64,000 nucleotides of DNA from an uncultured Prevotellaceae bacterium (GTDB taxonomy: Bacteria; Bacteroidota; Bacteroidia; Bacteroidales; Bacteroidaceae), in contig CACWWZ010000018.1 in NCBI GenBank assembly GCA_902764705.1, positions 41,767 through 105,766 of the forward strand, read 5' to 3'. Both the position numbers and the translations under genes were made by a program. This document shows positions 57,584 through 64,000 of the stretch, piece by piece (positions within the stretch are counted from its first letter, which is position 1; each line of letters opens with the position of its first letter). The notes beneath the pieces were generated by a model, which did not search any database, had not been told where the DNA came from, and saw only the letters and a program-made list of their open reading frames with translations.

Positions 57584-60500
57584 TTATTTCTCTAATTCGT
57601 AGTCTACCGGACGGTGTGAATACTGTGCAATCTCTGATGCCACATCAGGATTCTCTTCCTCACCCTCGAAAGTCATCGGGCGGAACTTCTCCTGCAGCGA
57701 CTGGAAAATCACGAACAAGGCAGGAACCACGAGTACCTGCAACAGTGTACCAATCAACATACCACCCACAGCAGCGGCACCCAATGTCTGGTTACCGTTC
57801 TTGCCTACACCGCTGGCAAACATCATAGGCAACAGACCGATGACCATAGCCAGCGACGTCATCAAGATAGGACGCAGACGAGCTGCGGCACCCAGAATAG
57901 CCGACCAAGTGATAGCCATACCGGTTTGTCGGCGCTCCAGTGCGAACTGCACAATCAGAATGGCATTCTTGGCCAACAGACCGATCAGCATGATGAGCGA
58001 GATCTGCATGTAAATGTCGTTCGCGTGTCCAAACATCATAGTAAACAGGAAACAACCTGCCAGTCCGAACGGTACGGAGAGCACCACGGAAAGCGGCAAG
58101 ATGTACGACTCGTACTGTGCCGACAGGATCAGATAGATGAAGATGAAGCACAGCACAAAGATAAGACCTGTGGTGTTCGATGCCTTGGCCTCCTCACGAG
58201 TCAGACCCTGGTAATCGTAGGAGTAACCGTCGGGCAACATCTCGGCAGCAACCTCCTGGGCGGCCTTGATGGCTTCACCCGTCGAATAGCCGTTGGCCAC
58301 CGTACCCGTCACATTAATTGATGTATACAGGTTGAAACGGTTGATGTTGGCAGGACCGTAGACACGCTCCATCTGGCAGAACTCCTGTACGGGAGCCATA
58401 CCGCCCGACGTACGGACATAGATGCTCTTCAGCGACTCCGGTGTCATACGGGTCTCAGGAGAAGCCTGAATCATCACGCGGAACAACTTACCGTAGGCGT
58501 TGAAGTTCGAAGCATAGAGTCCGCCGTAGTATCCCTGCAGCGTACTCAGTACCACTGCGGGCGACACACCGGCCTGCTTACACTTCGCCACATCCACGTG
58601 CAGCATGTACTGCGGATAGTTGGGGTTGTACGAGGTCTGCGCCACCTGGAACTCAGGACGTTTGTTCAACTCGGCAATATAGTCCTTGACGATGTCATAG
58701 AAACGGGTCAGACTACCACCCGTACGGTCCTGCATGACGATAGACACACCCGAGTTTGCTGAGAAGCCGGGAATCATAGGCGGCGAGAAGGCCAGAATGC
58801 TGGCGTCCTTGATGTGGGCCGTCTTGATGAATATCTGAGCAACGACACCCGTCGACTCCAAGGGGTTCAGGAAGAAACGGTAAATGCCGTCACCCTGCCA
58901 CAGTCCGCTAATCTTCCACCACAAGCCCTTCGTACGCTCTTCGAACGGCTTCAGCTTGATGATGAACGTTGCCTGGTCGGAACCCGAACCGGCAATGAAG
59001 TTATAACCCTGAATCTGCTCACGGCTCTGGATGGCGGGGTCGGCAGCCAGAATCGAGTCTACCTCGTCGATGACCTGACGCGTGCGCTCCACAGAGGTGG
59101 CAGGGGGCATCGTAATGGTACAGAAGATGGTACCTGTATCCTCGTCGGGCACCAGACCGGTCTTCGTCGTCAGCATGGTTGTAGCCAGCACGGCAATACC
59201 GATCACCACCACGATAAGGATGGGAATGGGCTTGTGCACCAACTTCTCGATGCGGGTCTTATACTTACCCAACACCTTGTCGTAGGCGGTATTGAATGCC
59301 ATGTGGAAACGGTCAATGCGACTCAGCTTACGCTCATGGCCTTCCTTGTCGTGCGGTTTCAGGAAAATAGCACACAGTGCCGGCGACAACGTCAAGGCGT
59401 TCAGCGCCGAGATGAAGATCGAGACAGCCATCGTCACACCGAACTCACGGTAGAACGTTCCTGACGTTCCGCTAATGAACGACACAGGGATGAACACCGA
59501 TGCCATCACCAGCGTGATGGAGATGATGGCACCCGAAATCTCGTTCATGGCGTCAATCGAAGCCGTCAGTGCACTCTTGTATCCCTGATCCAACTTCGCA
59601 TGTACGGCCTCAACGACCACGATGGCATCGTCCACCACGATGGCAATGGCCAAGAGCAAGGCAGACAGTGTCAGCAGGTTGATGGAGAATCCGAAGATGC
59701 TCAGGAAGAAGAACGTACCGATCAGTGACACCGGCACGGCAATCAGCGGGATGAGCGTCGAGCGCCAGTCCTGCAGGAACACGTAGATCACGATGAACAC
59801 CAGGAACAGCGTGAAGAACAGCGTGAACACCACCTCCTCGATAGAGGCATACAGGAACTCCGTAACGTCGTAATTGATCTTGTATTTCATGCCCGGAGGG
59901 AACAGTTTGGCCTGCTCCTCCAACTCGGCCTTCACCTGCTTGGCAATCTCGTTGGCGTTCGAACCGGCAATCTGCTGCACCATACCCAGCACAGACGGCA
60001 GGTTGTCGTTTCTCATCGACACGGCATAGGTCTGTCCGCCCAATTCAATATCGGCAACATCCTTCAGCTTCAGTGTCTGACCGTTGGCATCGCTCGATAT
60101 GATAATGTTGCCAAACTCCTCGGGAGTCTTCAGACGACCGGTATAGCGCATGGTGTACTCGTAGGCCACCTTCGACCGCTCACCGAACGAACCCGGGGCA
60201 GCCTCGATGTTCTGCTCAGCAAGCAAATTCGAGATGTCCGAAGGCATCAGGTTATACTGCTTCATCACATCGGGCTTCAGCCAGATACGCATCGAGTAGT
60301 TCTTCATACCCGGGCTCTGCACGTCGCCCACACCCTGAATACGCTTGATAGCAGGAATGATATTGATATTGTTATAGTTCGTCAGGAACTCGTCGTCGTA
60401 ACGGCCGTCCGACGTCAGCGTAAACATCAGCACCTGCGAAGTCTGACGCTTCGTCACCGTCACACCGACACGCGTTACCTCGGCGGGCAGCAGGGCTAAA

Positions 60501-60841
60501 GCCTGACTGACGCGGTTCTGCACGTTGACGGCACACATATCGGCATTGGCACCCTGATGGAACAGCACACTGATCTGTGCCGAACCGGCACCGGCTGTGG
60601 ACGAAATATAGTCCATGCCTTCCACACCGTTGATACTCTCTTCCAACGGCGTAATGACGGAGTTTTTCACCGTCTCGGCATCGGCACCGGGATAGCTCGT
60701 CCATACCGCCACGGTAGGCGGCGCTATGTTCGGGTACTGCTCAATAGGCAGCGACACCAAGCCGATGAAACCCAGCAGGACGATGAGGATTGAAATCACC
60801 GTCGACAACACCGGGCGTTTGATAAATGTTGTAAAAGTCAT
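57584..60841 (-). CDS. RND efflux pump, inner-membrane transporter (HAE1/AcrB-like)
   Basis: 1085 residues, full AcrB-type length: 12 membrane helices in two halves with large periplasmic loops. Helix 4 proton-relay region 'LLAIAIVVDDAIVVVEAVH' contains the paired Asp; also 'MTFTTFIKRPVLSTVISILI' at the start and 'GLLAKNAILIVQFALERR' in helix 10. It exports drugs, bile salts or other amphiphiles with an adaptor and outer-membrane channel. Middle gene of the adaptor-pump-channel operon. Confidence 0.95.
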   Translation of the reverse strand: MTFTTFIKRPVLSTVISILIVLLGFIGLVSLPIEQYPNIAPPTVAVWTSYPGADAETVKNSVITPLEESINGVEGMDYISSTAGAGSAQISVLFHQGANADMCAVNVQNRVSQALALLPAEVTRVGVTVTKRQTSQVLMFTLTSDGRYDDEFLTNYNNINIIPAIKRIQGVGDVQSPGMKNYSMRIWLKPDVMKQYNLMPSDISNLLAEQNIEAAPGSFGERSKVAYEYTMRYTGRLKTPEEFGNIIISSDANGQTLKLKDVADIELGGQTYAVSMRNDNLPSVLGMVQQIAGSNANEIAKQVKAELEEQAKLFPPGMKYKINYDVTEFLYASIEEVVFTLFFTLFLVFIVIYVFLQDWRSTLIPLIAVPVSLIGTFFFLSIFGFSINLLTLSALLLAIAIVVDDAIVVVEAVHAKLDQGYKSALTASIDAMNEISGAIISITLVMASVFIPVSFISGTSGTFYREFGVTMAVSIFISALNALTLSPALCAIFLKPHDKEGHERKLSRIDRFHMAFNTAYDKVLGKYKTRIEKLVHKPIPILIVVVIGIAVLATTMLTTKTGLVPDEDTGTIFCTITMPPATSVERTRQVIDEVDSILAADPAIQSREQIQGYNFIAGSGSDQATFIIKLKPFEERTKGLWWKISGLWQGDGIYRFFLNPLESTGVVAQIFIKTAHIKDASILAFSPPMIPGFSANSGVSIVMQDRTGGSLTRFYDIVKDYIAELNKRPEFQVAQTSYNPNYPQYMLHVDVAKCKQAGVSPAVVLSTLQGYYGGLYASNFNAYGKLFRVMIQASPETRMTPESLKSIYVRTSGGMAPVQEFCQMERVYGPANINRFNLYTSINVTGTVANGYSTGEAIKAAQEVAAEMLPDGYSYDYQGLTREEAKASNTTGLIFVLCFIFIYLILSAQYESYILPLSVVLSVPFGLAGCFLFTMMFGHANDIYMQISLIMLIGLLAKNAILIVQFALERRQTGMAITWSAILGAAARLRPILMTSLAMVIGLLPMMFASGVGKNGNQTLGAAAVGGMLIGTLLQVLVVPALFVIFQSLQEKFRPMTFEGEEENPDVASEIAQYSHRPVDYELEK

Positions 60842-60843
60842 AT

Positions 60844-60888
60844 CTTCTTACTTCTTACATCTTACTTCATACATCTTACTTCTTCATC
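60844..60888. repeat. CTTACTTCTTACATC repeat between pump and adaptor genes
   Basis: Tandem CTTACTTCTTACATCTTAC words spanning the 34-base gap and the last codons of the adaptor gene; the same words occur inside the BspA-like gene at 2218-2250. Confidence 0.75.
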
Positions 60889-62030
60889 GCTCCCACGATG
60901 TCTCCGGCACTCATGGCCTTGGCCTGCTCCTGAATCTTCTGCTGGTAGCGCTCCGGCGTGATGGGCACAATCTCCATGCCGTCGTTCAGTTTGGTGATAC
61001 CGTTGGTCACAAACTTGTCGCCAGCCTTCAGACCGCCAGTCACCACGTAGGTATTGCCATCGTTCTGCGGGTCAACCTGAATCTCGGTATACTTCACCTT
61101 GTTGTCCTTGCCCAGCACGTAGACGAACTTCTTGTTCTGCACCTCACTGACGCAGCTCATGGGGACGATAATCACGTTGTTGCTCTGGCGGGGAATGATG
61201 ACCTGACCCGTCATACCGCTCTTCAACTGCTTCTCGGGGTTCTGGAAGGCGGCAATCAGCTGTACCGAACCCGTGGCAGCATCAATCACACCGCTCATCT
61301 TCGTCACCTTACCCTCATGGGCATAGATGGTGCCGTCGGCCAACTGCAGCTTCACGGCAGGAATATTGTCCAGTCCGCTCTGTGAGATGGCCATCGCCTC
61401 TTTCTCCGTCACAGAGAAATACACCTCCATCGACGAGATATTGGCTACCGTCGTCAACACGTTCGAACCGCTTACCAGCGCACCCTTCTTGAAGGGCAGC
61501 GTACCAACCACACCCGAGGCAGGACTCTTCACAAAGCAGAATCCCAACTGCTCCTTGGCATTGGCCAGTGCGGCCTGAGCCTGAGCCAACTGAGCCTTGG
61601 CCTGCTCATACGAGTTCTGAGAGGTCTGCAACTCATAGTCACCAATCACCTTATTGGCGTGCAGCTGCTTCGAGTTCTCGTAAGTCAGCTGGGCAGTGTT
61701 CACACCCTGCTGGGCGGTATTCACGGCTGCCTGAGCCTGACGGACAGCAGCCTGATAGGTGTTGTTGTCTATCACGAACAGCGTCTGACCGGCACTCACC
61801 GTCTGACCTTCCTTCACGTTAATCTGGGTCAGGAATCCCTGCAGTTTCGGACGTATCTCCACATCCTGAATACCCTTAATCGAAGCAGGATACGTGGTTT
61901 GCATGTCTGCACTTGACGTTCCCGCAGTGGTCACGGGATACTCATTATCGCCAAAGGTCGGGCGTCCGCCGCCACCTCCGCACGATACCAACGTTGCAGC
62001 AATGGCTGCAAGCATCATCAGTTTTTTCAT
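60876..62030 (-). CDS. RND efflux periplasmic adaptor lipoprotein (AcrA-like)
   Basis: 384 residues. Lipobox LVSC followed by a Gly run (Cys17). Split lipoyl domain ('VEIRPKLQGFLTQINVKEGQTVSAG' and 'FVKSPASGVVGTLPFKKG'), a long alpha-hairpin with repeated Gln/Ala ('AVRQAQAAVNTAQQGVNTAQ', 'QAKAQLAQAQAALANAKEQ'), beta-barrel and membrane-proximal domains. It bridges the AcrB-like pump and outer-membrane channel. First gene of the operon; its promoter carries a perfect 19-bp palindrome. Confidence 0.94.
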   Translation of the reverse strand: MKKLMMLAAIAATLVSCGGGGGRPTFGDNEYPVTTAGTSSADMQTTYPASIKGIQDVEIRPKLQGFLTQINVKEGQTVSAGQTLFVIDNNTYQAAVRQAQAAVNTAQQGVNTAQLTYENSKQLHANKVIGDYELQTSQNSYEQAKAQLAQAQAALANAKEQLGFCFVKSPASGVVGTLPFKKGALVSGSNVLTTVANISSMEVYFSVTEKEAMAISQSGLDNIPAVKLQLADGTIYAHEGKVTKMSGVIDAATGSVQLIAAFQNPEKQLKSGMTGQVIIPRQSNNVIIVPMSCVSEVQNKKFVYVLGKDNKVKYTEIQVDPQNDGNTYVVTGGLKAGDKFVTNGITKLNDGMEIVPITPERYQQKIQEQAKAMSAGDIVGAMKK

Positions 62031-62108
62031 TGCTTTTACTATTAAATTTATTATTCGAATAATCTATTTTAGCCCCCCACCCTCACGGCAGGGAGCACTT
62101 TTGACTGG

Positions 62109-62116
62109 CAAAGGTA
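62109..62116 (-). promoter_or_regulatory. -7 promoter box of the RND operon
   Basis: TACCTTTG on the minus strand, 78 bases upstream of the ATG at 62030. Confidence 0.7.
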
Positions 62117-62129
62117 CAAAAAAGGCCGC

Positions 62130-62148
62130 ATACCTATTAAATAGGTAT
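62130..62148. promoter_or_regulatory. Perfect 19-bp palindrome over the -33 region of the RND operon
   Basis: ATACCTATTAAATAGGTAT, nine-base arms around a central A, starting 13 bases upstream of the -7 box. Position and form suggest a TetR-like repressor site, but no such regulator gene is adjacent. Confidence 0.8.
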
Positions 62149-62201
62149 ACGACTTTTAACATAGTTTACTATTTATTCGTAAGAATATTATCTCTTAATT
62201 C

Positions 62202-63725
62202 TTAATTTCCTCCCATCACGAGCTTGACGAGCAACAGCACGACAGGGATGGTAATCAGGAAAATACCGATAATATCGATAATCACACCCGACTTAATCAT
62301 CTTTGTAATAGGCACATAGCCCGAGGCATAGACAATGGCGTTGGGCGGTGTCGATACCGGCATCATGAAGCCCAACGACGTCGACAGGGCCAGACCGACC
62401 GCAACAGGAATTGGGCTGAAGCCCAGCGACAAGGCCGTACTGATGGCGATTGGGGCTATCAGGTTCGTAGCGGCAGTGTGCGACGTCAGCTCCGACAACA
62501 GCAGGCCGGTCACGCAGAACAGGGCTACAAACATCAGTTCCGACGGATGACCGCCCAGCACGTCGCGGATGCCTTCGCCGACCCATGCAGAGAGGCCCGT
62601 CGTGTACATCAGGCTACCCATGGCCAGACCGCCGCCAAACAACAGCAGCGTGCCCCACTCTATGCCTGCGCAACCGTCCTTCCAACTCAGCGTCATCTCA
62701 CCCGTCTTAGTGTTCACGGGCAGGAAGAACAGCAACAGTCCGCCTATCATCGCCGCCATCTCTTCGGGCAGGAATTTGTTAAACTCTTTCACAACACCCG
62801 AATCCGAACCGTACAGCATACTCAGGATGCCCGGCGCTACCCAGATGACCACGGCCAGTCCGAAGCAGAACAGGGTGTTCTTCTGCGCCCTCGTCCAGCG
62901 GCCCAGTTCCTTGGCGTGACGCTCAATGAACTCATGGGCACCGTCGATATGCTCCACGTCGGCAGGAAACATCTTCCACAGAACCACGTAGGCCACGACA
63001 AAATACGCTACCATGGCCACGAAGCCCCATACCATCCAGTCGAAGAACGACACTAGCGGGGCCTGAGGAGCCAGTTCCCCCAAGAATCCCAGCATGATGA
63101 TGTTCGGGGGCGTTCCGATGGGTGTCAGCACACCGCCAATGGAACAGGCGTAGGCCGTCATCAGCATCAGTCCCGTAGCATATTTGTAACTCGAAAGGTC
63201 AATCTTTTTCCCATTGGCTGCCATCATCTCGCGGATGGCCTCCAGCAGTCCCAGGGCAATGGGAAACATCATCGCCGCCGTAGCGGTGTTACTGATCCAT
63301 CCGCTGCAAATCATACACGCCACACCCATCGCGATAAAGATACGACGCGGCGAATCGCCCACCCACTTCATCGACATGATGCCGTAGGCAATACGTTTGT
63401 CCAGCCCGTTGACCATCATGCCTTTCGCTATCAGGAAACCGCCCATGAAAAGGAAGATCATCGGATTGGCAAAGGAATCGAACGCCGTCTTCATCGGTGC
63501 CACACCGACCAGCACACATAGTGTAGGACCCAGCAGCGACGTCACGGGAATGGCCACAGGCTCCGTAATCCACCAGATGGCCACCAAAGCCATGACAGCC
63601 AACAGCCGGTGCTGCTCAGGCGTGAGACTCTCAATGGGCGTTACCCATATCAACAATGCGCACAACGGACCCATAATGGCTCCGAAAATGTGGCGTTTAC
63701 GGTCAAAAGATGCATCTTGTTTCAT
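62202..63725 (-). CDS. DASS-family (SLC13) sodium/anion symporter
   Basis: 507 residues from the Met at 63725 (MKQDASFDRKRHIFGAIMG); the frame is open upstream but crosses the promoter. About 11-12 helices with the two SLC13 substrate/sodium motifs 'SNTATAAMMFPIALGLL' (~150) and 'SHTAATNLIAPIAISTAL' (~430), and 'VSTPPNAIVYASGYV' near the end. Family members take up dicarboxylates such as succinate, or sulfate; the SNT motif form fits dicarboxylates. Single gene with a hairpin-containing promoter shared in design with the rhodanese-MBL gene. Confidence 0.92.
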   Translation of the reverse strand: MKQDASFDRKRHIFGAIMGPLCALLIWVTPIESLTPEQHRLLAVMALVAIWWITEPVAIPVTSLLGPTLCVLVGVAPMKTAFDSFANPMIFLFMGGFLIAKGMMVNGLDKRIAYGIMSMKWVGDSPRRIFIAMGVACMICSGWISNTATAAMMFPIALGLLEAIREMMAANGKKIDLSSYKYATGLMLMTAYACSIGGVLTPIGTPPNIIMLGFLGELAPQAPLVSFFDWMVWGFVAMVAYFVVAYVVLWKMFPADVEHIDGAHEFIERHAKELGRWTRAQKNTLFCFGLAVVIWVAPGILSMLYGSDSGVVKEFNKFLPEEMAAMIGGLLLFFLPVNTKTGEMTLSWKDGCAGIEWGTLLLFGGGLAMGSLMYTTGLSAWVGEGIRDVLGGHPSELMFVALFCVTGLLLSELTSHTAATNLIAPIAISTALSLGFSPIPVAVGLALSTSLGFMMPVSTPPNAIVYASGYVPITKMIKSGVIIDIIGIFLITIPVVLLLVKLVMGGN

Positions 63726-63757
63726 AGTTTCTGTGATATTTATTAGCTTTTTCGCTG

Positions 63758-63765
63758 CAAATTTA
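63758..63765 (-). promoter_or_regulatory. -7 promoter box of the DASS carrier gene
   Basis: TAAATTTG on the minus strand, 32 bases upstream of the ATG at 63725; 19 bases separate it from the loop of the hairpin at 63772-63804. Confidence 0.65.
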
Positions 63766-63771
63766 AACAAA

Positions 63772-63804
63772 AAATTCGGACTGACCACACATCAGCCCGA
63801 ATTT
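63772..63804. promoter_or_regulatory. Inverted repeat in the DASS promoter, relative of 10716-10742
   Basis: Arms AAATTCGGACTGA and TCAGCCCGAATTT pair at 12 of 13 positions around a seven-base loop. The inner arms, loop length, mismatch position and distance to the -7 box equal those of the rhodanese-MBL promoter, and both are followed by CTTTCAT on the plus strand. Confidence 0.75.
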
Positions 63805-63810
63805 CTTTCA

Positions 63811-63850
63811 TTTTACCTTTTTACTTCTTTACCCTTTTACTTTTTTAGTT
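63811..63850. repeat. TTTTACC/TTTTTACTT short repeat
   Basis: Tandem seven- to nine-base words of the same kind as 56051-56090, in the gap before the right-edge fragment. Confidence 0.65.
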
Positions 63851-63880
63851 ACTCATTTTTTGCAAAAGCTTCATATTTTT

Positions 63881-64000
63881 ACGCGTTTTGATAACCAGCT
63901 ATATGCCCAGCTCTACCAGGAGCTGAACGAAGGTCGACACTACTGGTTCGAAGACGACGACAACCAGCGCATCATGGAGCAGAACAAAGACTTCCAGCAG
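63881..64000 (+). CDS. Fragment of a plasmid/phage-type primase-like protein (VirE/DUF3874-like), cut by right edge
   Basis: Forty codons in one frame to the last base give 'FDNQLYAQLYQELNEGRHYW' and 'NQRIMEQNKDFQQ'. This resembles the C-terminal part of VirE/DUF3874-type proteins of Bacteroidetes mobile elements (tentative). No ATG with a ribosome site precedes it; the frame stays open back through AT-rich sequence to before 63845, with a TTG at 63860 as the only nearby alternative start. It may be a 5'-truncated remnant. Confidence 0.35.

Overview
The window looks like a chromosomal segment of a gut or rumen member of the Bacteroidales, most probably Prevotella or a close relative. The evidence is: many start sites preceded by the Bacteroidetes promoter element TAnnTTTG, often with TTG or TTTG about 19-20 bases upstream; secreted proteins ending in the tail type 'Y.L.G.R...KGIYI.NGKK'; BspA-like and GLUG surface proteins; the short 190-residue adenylate kinase; and plant- and host-glycan enzymes (GH53, GH20, GH2, PL10-CE8). 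No rRNA, tRNA or CRISPR array was found. Gene content is mostly housekeeping plus accessory surface, efflux and glycan genes; it is not a single mobile island.

Layout. 1-6.8 kb: two tandem secreted surface proteins (the first cut by the left edge) and a membrane-anchored Kelch-AraC regulator. 6.8-10.7 kb: AICAR formyltransferase, a small basic protein, a GH53 galactanase and a rhodanese-metallo-beta-lactamase fusion. 10.8-16.6 kb: a five-gene MacAB-TolC-like export operon. 16.7-18.8 kb: a YtrA-type GntR regulator with its ABC transporter. 19.3-26.7 kb: an orphan histidine kinase, nadK, and the operon pdxJ-DJ-1-unknown-ispD-recG. 26.9-34.7 kb: two M23 peptidases, obg, adk, hpt, nnr, a DUF4831 protein, a coiled-coil protein and an Lrp regulator. 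34.9-43.7 kb: metY, a LuxR-type regulator, a YgjP-like peptidase, a transposase-phosphatase chimera, recQ, tcdA and cysK. 43.8-55.2 kb: MATE pump, broken fba, GH20, PIG-L, GH2, aquaporin, MerR regulator, PL10-CE8. 55.3-63.7 kb: lpxA, a tripartite RND pump and a DASS carrier. A fragment of another gene runs off the right edge.

Functional themes. Glycan use: GH53 (galactan side chains of pectin), PL10-CE8 (homogalacturonan), and a tight GH2/PIG-L/GH20 set that could de-acetylate and trim amino-sugar oligosaccharides. Export: three separate tripartite or ABC systems. Sulfur amino acids: metY and cysK, each with a perfect palindrome in its promoter. Envelope: lpxA, M23 peptidases, surface proteins.

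The most noteworthy points are a perfect 20-bp tandem duplication that frameshifts the class II aldolase gene; a REP-type transposase fused in frame to the end of a PAP2 phosphatase; a 180-bp hairpin-rich element with 10-bp terminal inverted repeats; the same hairpin-plus-promoter module in front of two unrelated genes 53 kb apart; and several families of short-period repeats that lie both between genes and, in frame, inside coding regions, including signal peptides. I saw no clearly new multi-gene system; the novelty candidates are mainly repeats, regulatory elements and gene fusions.
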